Shown here: one piece after another, positions 1 through 5,914 of the stretch
Position numbering within the stretch: position 1 is the stretch's first letter
Layout: each line of letters begins with the position of its first letter
Origin: Psychrobacter sp.
Lineage (GTDB): Bacteria; Pseudomonadota; Gammaproteobacteria; Pseudomonadales; Moraxellaceae
NCBI GenBank assembly: GCA_020024075.1
Contig: JAHHUJ010000093.1
Coordinates: forward strand, 1-7,661
Direction: 5' to 3'
Length of the DNA: 7,661 bases
Program-made: the position numbers and the translations under genes
The notes under the pieces: generated by a model
The model's database searches: none
What the model was told of the DNA's origin: nothing
The model's input: the letters and a program-made list of their open reading frames with translations, nothing else

Positions 1-74
1 GATTTGATGTTGGTCTGAGCCGATTTAGATGAGTTAGTAGCGGTAGCTTGAGCCAAAGTAGGCATTAAAGACAT
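1..74 (-). CDS. N-terminal fragment of an unrecognised gene, running off the left edge
   Basis: On the reverse strand an ATG at 74-72 opens a frame that stays open for all 24 codons to the edge. It is preceded by a good ribosome binding site (AGGAG, about 7 bases upstream). The visible protein starts MSLMPTLAQATATNSSKSAQ and continues TNIK. It is rich in Ser, Thr and Ala and shows no clear signal peptide or recognisable motif, so it looks like a flexible N-terminal tail. The gene is divergent from the NRDE gene at 458. The ribosome binding site and open frame support a real start, but the product cannot be named from this fragment. A second in-frame ATG lies at codon 4. Confidence 0.6.
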   Translation of the reverse strand, partial: MSLMPTLAQATATNSSKSAQTNIK

Positions 75-334
75 TTAATTCTCCTAGTAAAAAATAACAG
101 CAATGTAAGTTAAGTTTAAATTCGTTGCTGACTATCCATACTATTTCAATATTTATGCCAAGCCGAAATACAAAAAATGCACCAAAACCACTGTTTTAAA
201 TAACGAGTCAGGCTGTTTTTGAACCATTGTGATTAATTTGTACTTTTTAGATGCACTTAAAAGAGTCGTTTATAGTGATGAACAACTGCGTACTTATAGC
301 GATAAAAGTTGTGATTAGTTTCATTGACTGGAAT

Positions 335-354
335 CCGCTTAATAAAACAAGCGG
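335..354. repeat. Short perfect inverted repeat
   Basis: CCGCTT at 335-340 and AAGCGG at 349-354 are perfect complements around an 8-base AT-rich loop. No T-run follows on either strand, so it is not a normal intrinsic terminator. It lies about 30 bp upstream of the proposed NRDE promoter and could be a protein-binding site or chance. Confidence 0.35.
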
Positions 355-382
355 TAACTCATGGCTTATTTAAAAAAAGCTA

Positions 383-411
383 CTGTCATAAATAGGATTA
401 GACTGTAAAAT
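383..411 (+). promoter_or_regulatory. Candidate sigma-70 promoter for the NRDE gene
   Basis: CTGTCA (383-388, 4 of 6 matches to TTGACA) and TAAAAT (406-411, 5 of 6 matches to TATAAT) are separated by 17 bases. Transcription would start near 418, giving a leader of about 40 bases before the ATG at 458. This is a consensus match by eye only. Confidence 0.35.
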
Positions 412-457
412 TGGGACCATGAGTATTAACCGAATATAGAAGGTAAAAGGAAACTGT

Positions 458-1327
458 ATGTGTATCGCCGCCATCGCTTGGCAATTATTTGATGAGCTGC
501 CTTTGGTACTGCTATCTAATAGAGATGAGTTTTTTAATCGACCTACCACATCGGTACATCAATGGCCTGATTTACCTATCTATGCTGGTCGTGATGATCA
601 AAGTGGCGGCACTTGGCTTGGCATTCATCAGCAGCCATTACTATCAGGTAATGCACAGTCAGAGAGTGTATTTAGTCAAAATGGACGCTGGGCAGCGGTG
701 TTGAATTTCCGAGATGGAGTGCAGGCTGCCCCAGATCAGCGTTCTCGAGGAGAGCTGGTTACCGACTTTTTGAGCAGTGACTTATCGCCTTTGGCCTATG
801 CTAGGCAGGTGGATTTGCAGGCTTATGCCGGCTTCAACTTAATTATCGGCGATGACAAACAAGCAGTGCTGGTTAATAACCGTGGCTATCCACCTACGCC
901 GCTACACAGCGGGTTACATATTATCTCCAATGGTCAACCCGATGATGCTTGGTTTAAGTCAGAGCGTCTGCGGGGAAGGGTACGCCAAGAGGTACTGCCG
1001 TTAATTAATGAAAGCTTGGAGTTTCATCAGGGAGATAGGGATTATTGGCTACCTGCGGCGTGGAACGTACTAACCGATACACAGCAAGCCCCTGATGATC
1101 AGCTGCCTGATACCGGTATGCCCTCTGCTTTAGAGCAGGCTCTATCCTCGATTTGTATTGATACTCCTGAGATGCCAAATTATGGTACTCGTACTCAGAG
1201 TATCTTGATTATGCACCGGATCTGTAATGACCAAAATCAACAACAGCTACAAGATGAGAAGGCCCAGCTAAAATCTGTGCCTAAGCTATCCTTAGTTAGT
1301 CACGAGTACCAGCCACAACATAACTAA
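458..1327 (+). CDS. NRDE / TANGO2 family protein
   Basis: A 289-residue protein of the NRDE (TANGO2, 'transport and Golgi organisation 2') family. The start is fixed by the family's invariant Met-Cys N-terminus (MCIAAIAW), with AAAGGA 6 bases upstream. Family hallmarks seen are the NRDE motif at 21-24, SGGTWLG at 49-55, SRGELV at 96-101, AGFNLI at 124-129, SNG at 157-159 and YGTRTQS at 242-248. Cys2 would become N-terminal after Met removal; the family has been linked to the Ntn-hydrolase fold on that basis, but its bacterial reaction is not established. Eukaryotic homologues are implicated in heme trafficking. No signal peptide or membrane helix is seen, so it is probably cytoplasmic. Compared with the usual layout there is a segment of roughly 16 extra residues after GTWLGI (about 57-76). 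It sits 182 bp ahead of the alcohol dehydrogenase on the same strand, with no terminator seen between them. The family is clear; the function is not. Confidence 0.92.
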   Translation: MCIAAIAWQLFDELPLVLLSNRDEFFNRPTTSVHQWPDLPIYAGRDDQSGGTWLGIHQQPLLSGNAQSESVFSQNGRWAAVLNFRDGVQAAPDQRSRGELVTDFLSSDLSPLAYARQVDLQAYAGFNLIIGDDKQAVLVNNRGYPPTPLHSGLHIISNGQPDDAWFKSERLRGRVRQEVLPLINESLEFHQGDRDYWLPAAWNVLTDTQQAPDDQLPDTGMPSALEQALSSICIDTPEMPNYGTRTQSILIMHRICNDQNQQQLQDEKAQLKSVPKLSLVSHEYQPQHN

Positions 1328-1509
1328 GTTAGTTAATATTTAAGGCTAAAACATAAAAGACCGATTCATACTTGAGCTTATCAATGGTTACCAAACTCCA
1401 CAATAAAGCCACAGTGGTTACTATCTTGTCATATACGGCAGGTATATTGTAGATAGTGGTAAGCCAATAAAGTTGTTTAAACTGATGCGAAACACAAGGA
1501 AGGTAAATC

Positions 1510-2604
1510 ATGAGTATGATGAAGTCACTGATATTTATAGAGCCGGGCAAGATAGAGATTACCGATAAAAAGATCCCCGATGTCGGTCCAAACGATGCCT
1601 TAATAAAAATCACCACCACCACGATTTGTGGTACGGATATCCATATTTTCAAAGGGGAATATCCCGTTGAGCAAGGGCTGACTATAGGCCATGAGCCTGT
1701 TGGAGTCATTGAAAAACTAGGCAGTGCGGTAATGGGTTATAAAGAGGGGCAAAGGGTCATCGCTGGTGCTATTTGTCCCAGCTTTAGTTCCTATGCCTGT
1801 CAAGATGGTTTTCCCTCTCAAGATGGCGGCTATATTCAGCCCGATGGAACCTGTGCTTGTCATGGCTACAAAGCCACAGGCGGTTGGCGCTTTGGTAATA
1901 TTATCGACGGCACCCAAGCTGAGTATGTGTTGGTGCCTGATGCGCAGGCCAATTTAGCTCCTATACCTGATGGTCTCACAGATGAGCAGGTATTAATGTG
2001 CCCCGATATTATGTCAACAGGTTTTAAAGGCGCCGAAAACGCCAATATTCAAATTGGTGATGTGGTGGCTGTTTTTGCGCAAGGTCCTATTGGCTTGTGC
2101 GCCACAGCAGGGGCCAAGCTAAAAGGAGCGTCCACTATTATTGCGATTGATGGTAATAATGAGCGTTTGGCAATGGCAAAAAAGATGGGTGCTGATGTTA
2201 CTTTGAATTTCAAAGAAGTTGATGTAGTAGATGAGATCATGAAGCTTACGGGTGGGCGCGGGGTCGACAGCAGTATCGAAGCACTCGGTCTACAGTCGAC
2301 TTTTGAGCAAGGTCTAAAAATCCTTAAACCTGGCGGTACTTTTTCAAGTTTAGGCGTTTATTCAGAAGACTTAACCATTCCTATGGCTCACTTTGCGGCT
2401 GGTCTGGGTGATCACACCATCCGCACCGCTTTATGCCCAGGCGGTAAAGAGCGTATGCGCCGTTTGATGAATGTTATTGAGTCAGGACGTATTGATCTTT
2501 CTGAGATGGTGACGCATACCTATGCTTTGGATGATATCGTCGAGGCTTATGACTTATTTATGCATCAACGCGATGGGGTGTTAAAAGTAGCTATTAAACC
2601 TTAA
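1510..2604 (+). CDS. Zinc-dependent medium-chain alcohol dehydrogenase
   Basis: A 364-residue member of the zinc MDR superfamily, closest in layout to secondary-alcohol (isopropanol-type) dehydrogenases such as Thermoanaerobacter brockii Adh. The likely reaction is reversible NAD(P)-linked oxidation of an alcohol to a ketone or aldehyde in the cytoplasm. The catalytic zinc ligands appear to be Cys40 (ICGTD), His61 (GHE, with Glu62) and Asp166 (MCPDIMSTGF). The Rossmann nucleotide-binding segment is at about 184-214, with QGPIGL at 191-196. Asp214 at the end of the second beta strand suggests NAD rather than NADP (inference). Residues 86-125 form an unusual Cys-containing lobe (Cys89, 97, 115, 117) in place of the classical structural-zinc loop. 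LCPGGKERMRRL near the C-terminus is typical of this subgroup. The start at 1510 has AAGGAAGG at 1496-1503, 6 bases upstream; the Mets at codons 3 and 4 fit worse. The substrate cannot be read from the sequence. Confidence 0.9.
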   Translation: MSMMKSLIFIEPGKIEITDKKIPDVGPNDALIKITTTTICGTDIHIFKGEYPVEQGLTIGHEPVGVIEKLGSAVMGYKEGQRVIAGAICPSFSSYACQDGFPSQDGGYIQPDGTCACHGYKATGGWRFGNIIDGTQAEYVLVPDAQANLAPIPDGLTDEQVLMCPDIMSTGFKGAENANIQIGDVVAVFAQGPIGLCATAGAKLKGASTIIAIDGNNERLAMAKKMGADVTLNFKEVDVVDEIMKLTGGRGVDSSIEALGLQSTFEQGLKILKPGGTFSSLGVYSEDLTIPMAHFAAGLGDHTIRTALCPGGKERMRRLMNVIESGRIDLSEMVTHTYALDDIVEAYDLFMHQRDGVLKVAIKP

Positions 2605-2654
2605 CTGCTGGTATTGTTACCCTATCTAGCCCATCAAGTAACTCATAACACAAA

Positions 2655-2690
2655 AAAAGAGGCCCGTATCAATAGATACAGGCCTCTTTT
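2655..2690. terminator. Bidirectional intrinsic terminator between the alcohol dehydrogenase gene and rppH
   Basis: AAAAGAGGCC (2655-2664) pairs with GGCCTCTTTT (2681-2690). Inside, after one C/A mismatch, GTATC (2666-2670) pairs with GATAC (2675-2679) around an AATA loop. The stem is followed by T's on the + strand and backed by a seven-A run (2652-2658), which is a U-tract on the reverse strand. It can therefore end both convergent genes and looks stronger for rppH. Confidence 0.88.
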
Positions 2691-2765
2691 AGTAAAACAA
2701 TAAAATACAAAATAAATAGCAATCAAATTAAGCAAAAGAGATTTGAGAGATTAACCTTTTAGTTA

Positions 2766-3287
2766 TTAAACCTGCAAAAGATGGTTAGTAGTCTCAGGTA
2801 AAATCAGCTCTTTTTTTAGCGGTAACTCACGTGCCAGCTCTCGCAGTGCACGGCGATACACGCCTCGCTTAAAATGAACCACTTGACCCAGCGGATACCA
2901 GTAGCTGACCCATTCCCAATGGTCAAATTCTGGCTTTGAGGTGTCAAAGCGGATGTGTTCAGTATTCGGCTCATCTAGCTGTAGCAAAAACCACTTTTGT
3001 TTTTGCCCAATACACAAAGGATGCTGCCCATGACGTATGTAACGTTTGGGTAAGCGATACCTTAGCCAGTTGTCAGTCGCCGCCAAAAGCTTAACGTGTC
3101 GAGGGTATAAGCCTACCTCCTCCCACAGCTCTCGGTACATGGCATCTAGAGGTGTTTCTCCCTCATCGATACCGCCTTGCGGGAACTGCCAAGAATCATG
3201 ACCAACTCGTTTCGCCCATAGTACTTGTCCTTGTGTATTTGCCAAGATGATACCGACATTGGCTCTAAAGCCGTCTGCATCAATCAT
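2766..3287 (-). CDS. rppH: RNA pyrophosphohydrolase RppH (Nudix)
   Basis: A 173-residue Nudix hydrolase that aligns by eye with E. coli RppH (176 residues) over most of its length. RppH removes pyrophosphate from the 5'-triphosphate end of mRNAs in the cytoplasm, which opens them to RNase E-dependent decay. The N-terminus MIDADGFRANVGI matches the family start. SWQFPQGGIDEGE leads into a complete Nudix box at 38-60 (G-x5-E-x7-REL-x-EE-x-GL), with metal-binding Glu53, Glu56 and Glu57 present. NWLRYRLPKR, CIGQKQKWFLLQL and the WVSYWYP segment are RppH-specific signatures. The ribosome binding site is modest (AAGG at 3299-3296, 8 bases from the ATG). The gene is convergent with the alcohol dehydrogenase gene and divergent from the esterase. 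ptsP, the usual neighbour in enterics, does not follow it here. Confidence 0.97.
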   Translation of the reverse strand: MIDADGFRANVGIILANTQGQVLWAKRVGHDSWQFPQGGIDEGETPLDAMYRELWEEVGLYPRHVKLLAATDNWLRYRLPKRYIRHGQHPLCIGQKQKWFLLQLDEPNTEHIRFDTSKPEFDHWEWVSYWYPLGQVVHFKRGVYRRALRELARELPLKKELILPETTNHLLQV

Positions 3288-3431
3288 GACGAAAACCTTA
3301 ATTTAAAAAATGTTGAAATACAATCAATTTGCCGTTTCAAAATTAACTTTGGCTATCTGTTATCGTTTTAATTGCCTCGGGTTAACAGAAATCAGACAAA
3401 CTGAAAATCATTGCCTATATTAAACCAGTAT

Positions 3432-3465
3432 TTGACGTTAAATGGTAATTATATTTTGATATAAA
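3432..3465 (+). promoter_or_regulatory. Possible upstream extended -10 promoter
   Basis: TG-A-TATAAA (3457-3465) fits an extended -10 element, with 5 of 6 bases in the hexamer. TTGACG (3432-3437, 5 of 6 to TTGACA) lies upstream, but the 22-base spacer is too long for it to act as a normal -35, so the extended -10 would have to suffice. Transcription from here would add a leader of nearly 300 bases to the esterase mRNA. Confidence 0.3.
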
Positions 3466-3653
3466 ATGTTTCACAGCCTCGCTAGAAGGTTGCAACTAAG
3501 CAGTTAGCTGCCGTTAACAATGAGATTGGCTCACAAGTTATAAAGTTTAATAAAATCAATAAAGTATCTGTGCATAGAGCAGGCATAGGATGAGAGTAAA
3601 ATTAAAGGATAGTCATAGTGTTGCAACTGATATAGCATAGGGAGGTATTACTA

Positions 3654-3672
3654 AATAAATGCTGAATTTATT
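3654..3672. repeat. AT-rich inverted repeat upstream of the esterase promoter
   Basis: AATAAAT (3654-3660) and ATTTATT (3666-3672) are perfect complements around GCTGA. The repeat lies 20 bp upstream of the proposed -35 box, where an activator or repressor could bind. AT-rich sequence makes such matches cheap, so support is limited. Confidence 0.3.
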
Positions 3673-3691
3673 GCCTATATTAGGATTGTTG

Positions 3692-3720
3692 TGTACACTT
3701 GTTCACCATGGGTTTATAAT
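3692..3720 (+). promoter_or_regulatory. Likely sigma-70 promoter of the esterase gene
   Basis: A perfect TATAAT (3715-3720) lies 17 bases after TGTACA (3692-3697, 4 of 6 to TTGACA). The -35 box is part of the 8-bp palindrome GTGTACAC (3691-3698). Transcription would begin near 3727, giving a leader of about 40 bases before the ATG at 3767. Confidence 0.6.
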
Positions 3721-3749
3721 TTATTTAGTAAATAATTAACCGTTAATTA
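3721..3749. promoter_or_regulatory. Operator-like pair of overlapping palindromes at the esterase transcription start
   Basis: TTATTTAGTAAATAA (3721-3735) is a perfect 15-bp inverted repeat with a single central base. TAATTAACCGTTAATTA (3733-3749) is a perfect 17-bp inverted repeat, also with a single central base. They overlap by three bases, their centres are 13 bp apart, and they begin directly after the -10 box. This is the position expected for repressor operators. No regulator can be assigned from the sequence. Confidence 0.45.
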
Positions 3750-3766
3750 ACGACAAGGAAGTCGAG

Positions 3767-5656
3767 ATGTCTGCACATACCCCCACCTCTTATTGCTCCA
3801 AAAAAAGGGCTCAATTCCCTGCCATAAAAACTTTATCTAAAGCGATATTGGCCATTACCTTATCTGGTATGGGAATTGCTCATGCCAATGATTATAGTAG
3901 CATCACCTTCTTTGGTGATAGCTTGACTGATGGCGGCTATTTTAAGCCGGTACTAGATAAAGAAGAGTCCGGTCAGTTCACCACCAATCCTGATAACACT
4001 TGGGCTACCCCCTTTGCCGCAAGTCTAGGCTTGACCTCTACAGCTAACACCATAGACGGCAGTCAAACAGGTAATAACTATGCTATTGGTGGGGCACGAG
4101 CAGGAAAGGAGGTTGAAAGAGAAGGGTTACCTGTTGCTTCTGCTAAGACGCAGCTGGATAGCTATTTAGAAAATAATAACGTGGATTCTAAGGGACTGTA
4201 TTCAGTCTGGATTGGGGCCAATGATCTATTGGCAGTGGTAGAGGATTTGCCAAACAAAGATACGATAATCTCTGAAGCTGTACAGGACCAAGTGGGCGTT
4301 ATCAACAAGCTACATACTAATGGCGCCAATTATATTTTGGTGCCAAATATTCCTGATGTTGGACTCACGCCATTTCTTGCAGCAGCAGGAGAGGGCTTAC
4401 AGGCCTTTGGTACTGGGATGTCTGCTCAGTACAATGATGCTTTATATCAAGGGGCAAAAAATACTGGGGCCAACGTCATTCCGTTAGATACCTTTAGTTT
4501 ATTACAAAAAGTTGCAAAAAATCCATCTGCTTATGGCTTTAACAATACGAGTAAAACAGCTTGCGGCTCTGTCAGCTCTTTGGAGTGTGGTAGAGAGAAT
4601 CTCGTTAAAGAAGGGGCAGAGAACAGCTACTTCTTTGCAGACAGTATTCATCCTACGGGCCGTGCTCATAAAATGATTGCCGACTATGCCACAGCAGTAG
4701 TAACTGCACCAAGTCAGGTCAGTGTGTTACCGCATATTGCCACCCAGTCGGGATTAGCCACCAACGAGCGCTTACAAACCCACATCAATCAGCGCCAAAG
4801 CCAAAATTACAGTACTCAAAGCATCAGTCCTGAGGGATGGGTATCTGCAAATATTAATTCTCTAGATGTGGCTGGGTTTGAGAGTAGTGGTAATGCACAG
4901 CTATTAATGGGACTAGACTTCACTCATAGCGGTTCACCGAATGCGATGACGGGGGTTTATGCCAATCTGAGTCAATCAGAGCTAGACAGTAACCAGCGTA
5001 GTGGCTTGGACAAGGTTGACTTTGATGAGCTGGGGCTAGGTCTGTATCACAGCCATAATTTAGGCAAAGTGCAGTTAAATGGGGCACTAGGCTATAGCAC
5101 TATTGATATGGAGATAAACCGTAAGGTAAGCCTAGATAATTATACTGAGAATTATAAATCTGATGTCGATGGTAGTCGCTATTATGCGTCGCTACAAGCA
5201 GGTTATCCAATGCGATTAAACGACCTGACCCAGTTTGCCAATACCACCATAACGCCCTATCTTGGTGCTACTGCCAACCGAGTTAAGCTAGATGCGATTA
5301 AGGAGGGGGCTTTGGATGATCCGATTGCCATGCAGTTCGATAAGCAGAAGTACAATACTATTTATGGAACATTGGGAGTTAAAGCTAGTAGCCAGTTGAG
5401 CAATGCTTTAAATGTCTTTGGTGATGTGCATTATCAAAAGCTATTAGACGACAATCATAAAGAGGTCACAGCACGGGTCAATACCTTATCTGATATCTCA
5501 TTCAACGGCCCAAAAGCCAGTCTCGATGAGGACAGCTTTGGGGCCAGCCTTGGATTGTCTCGTCAGTTTGGCTCGTTCTTGGGCAGTGCTGGCGTGTCAT
5601 ATGTTTCAGGCGATGAGGATGACCTCACCAGCGTATTTATTGAATTAATTAAGTAG
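3767..5656 (+). CDS. GDSL esterase/lipase autotransporter (EstA/McaP-like)
   Basis: A 629-residue classical (type Va) autotransporter with a GDSL-hydrolase passenger, expected to display an esterase or lipase on the cell surface. A long, positively charged n-region leads into a hydrophobic stretch (26-38), with a likely signal-peptidase site at AHA40/N41. The SGNH/GDSL catalytic residues are present: Ser52 in GDSLTD, Gly109 in AIGGAR, Asn152 in GAND, and Asp292 and His295 in DSIHPTGR. Cys266 and Cys274 could form a disulfide in the passenger. After a linker (about 315-355) comes a beta-barrel domain (about 357-629) of alternating strands, the outer-membrane translocator. The start at 3767 has AAGGAAG ending 5 bases upstream. 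The last residue is Lys, not the usual Phe, Tyr or Trp of autotransporter barrels. The gene has its own promoter and terminator and looks monocistronic. Family relatives are EstA of Pseudomonas and McaP of Moraxella catarrhalis; the natural substrate is unknown. Confidence 0.95.
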   Translation: MSAHTPTSYCSKKRAQFPAIKTLSKAILAITLSGMGIAHANDYSSITFFGDSLTDGGYFKPVLDKEESGQFTTNPDNTWATPFAASLGLTSTANTIDGSQTGNNYAIGGARAGKEVEREGLPVASAKTQLDSYLENNNVDSKGLYSVWIGANDLLAVVEDLPNKDTIISEAVQDQVGVINKLHTNGANYILVPNIPDVGLTPFLAAAGEGLQAFGTGMSAQYNDALYQGAKNTGANVIPLDTFSLLQKVAKNPSAYGFNNTSKTACGSVSSLECGRENLVKEGAENSYFFADSIHPTGRAHKMIADYATAVVTAPSQVSVLPHIATQSGLATNERLQTHINQRQSQNYSTQSISPEGWVSANINSLDVAGFESSGNAQLLMGLDFTHSGSPNAMTGVYANLSQSELDSNQRSGLDKVDFDELGLGLYHSHNLGKVQLNGALGYSTIDMEINRKVSLDNYTENYKSDVDGSRYYASLQAGYPMRLNDLTQFANTTITPYLGATANRVKLDAIKEGALDDPIAMQFDKQKYNTIYGTLGVKASSQLSNALNVFGDVHYQKLLDDNHKEVTARVNTLSDISFNGPKASLDEDSFGASLGLSRQFGSFLGSAGVSYVSGDEDDLTSVFIELIK

Positions 5657-5703
5657 TACGCTCTAACTTGGATTAACGCATCAATTTATAGCGAAACAAG
5701 ACT

Positions 5704-5743
5704 AAGGCTGGATAGTGATGACTATTCAGCCTTTTTGTTTTTT
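5704..5743 (+). terminator. Intrinsic terminator of the esterase gene
   Basis: A 13-bp stem pairs 5704-5716 with 5721-5733 (AAGGCTG against CAGCCTT, one G-U pair, then ATAGT against ACTAT), closed by the loop GATG. T-rich tails follow at 5732-5736 and 5738-5743. It lies about 50 bases after the stop codon and is a textbook Rho-independent terminator. Confidence 0.92.
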
Positions 5744-5849
5744 GTAGTAGTAATAATGGTAGCAATAGAAGTGATAAGCTAAATTGAATACAACGATTAC
5801 GCGAAGCATATTTGCATCCCACCCGTAGCGTGGTACGATTAACTTTGTT

Positions 5850-5876
5850 TTGGCAAATAAGCCAGCTTATTATAAA
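5850..5876 (+). promoter_or_regulatory. Candidate promoter of the OsmC-like gene
   Basis: TTGGCA (5850-5855, 5 of 6 to TTGACA) and TATAAA (5871-5876, 5 of 6 to TATAAT) are separated by 15 bases, two shorter than ideal. Both hexamers are good but the short spacer would make the promoter weak or dependent on a regulator. The spacer is filled by an inverted repeat. Confidence 0.42.
5856..5871. promoter_or_regulatory. Inverted repeat filling the OsmC promoter spacer
   Basis: AATAAGC (5856-5862) and GCTTATT (5865-5871) are perfect complements around CA. The repeat runs from the last base of the -35 candidate to the first base of the -10 candidate. A regulator bound here would control access to the promoter. 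It does not resemble the TACAATT-type operator described for OhrR, so the regulator is unknown. Confidence 0.4.
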
Positions 5877-5914
5877 AATATAACAACCTTAAGACAGGTA
5901 AATAGGACTGCATC

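Larger units (their letters stand above)
75..457. other. Gene-free region between two divergent genes
   Basis: This 383-bp AT-rich stretch separates the leftward gene starting at 74 from the NRDE gene starting at 458. No convincing ORF was found. A 31-codon frame from ATG 278 has no ribosome binding site. The region holds a short hairpin at 335-354 and a possible promoter for the rightward gene at 383-411. I could not identify a convincing promoter for the leftward gene. Confidence 0.6.
3410..3682 (+). repeat. Direct repeat of a 13-mer, 260 bp apart
   Basis: ATTGCCTATATTA occurs exactly at 3410-3422 and again at 3670-3682, both on the + strand. The second copy ends 9 bases upstream of the proposed esterase -35 box. 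A 13-base exact match within about 500 bp is uncommon by chance but possible in AT-rich DNA. The span given covers both copies; only the ends are repeated. Confidence 0.5.
3288..3766. other. Long divergent regulatory region between rppH and the esterase gene
   Basis: A 479-bp AT-rich region without a convincing gene. It contains a strong promoter for the esterase (3692-3720), a possible earlier extended -10 promoter (3432-3465) and two overlapping palindromes at the predicted start of transcription (3721-3749). It also holds a 13-bp direct repeat (3410-3422 and 3670-3682), two copies of the palindromic 9-mer GTTGCAACT (3489-3497 and 3620-3628) and an inverted repeat at 3654-3672. A 26-codon hydrophobic frame at 3659-3739, behind a distant GGGAGG, is too weak to call as a gene. 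I found no clear rppH promoter. Confidence 0.6.

Noticed and set aside
324..329. TTGACT as a -35 box for the NRDE gene
   Set aside because: No acceptable -10 hexamer lies 16-18 bases downstream; the pair at 383-411 fits better.
278..373. 31-codon forward frame in the left divergent region
   Set aside because: No ribosome binding site, no promoter nearby and no recognisable features; expected by chance.
489..704. 71-codon forward frame inside the NRDE gene
   Set aside because: Shadow frame of a well-supported gene, with no ribosome binding site or motif of its own.
1426..1448. TTGTCA and TATATT as a promoter for the alcohol dehydrogenase
   Set aside because: Both hexamers are reasonable but only 11 bases apart, too close for sigma-70; no better pair was found in the 182-bp gap.
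1329..1709. 126-codon reverse-strand frame overlapping the start of the alcohol dehydrogenase
   Set aside because: It lies antisense to a clear family member for most of its length, has no recognisable domain, and the intergenic part does not look coding.
1717..2240. Several 63-66-codon frames on both strands inside the alcohol dehydrogenase gene
   Set aside because: Out-of-frame shadows of the dehydrogenase; none has independent support.
3313..3327. FNR/Anr-like TTGA-TCAA site ahead of rppH
   Set aside because: The half-sites are separated by 7 bases rather than the 6 required (TTGAT-N4-ATCAA), and the inner bases do not match.
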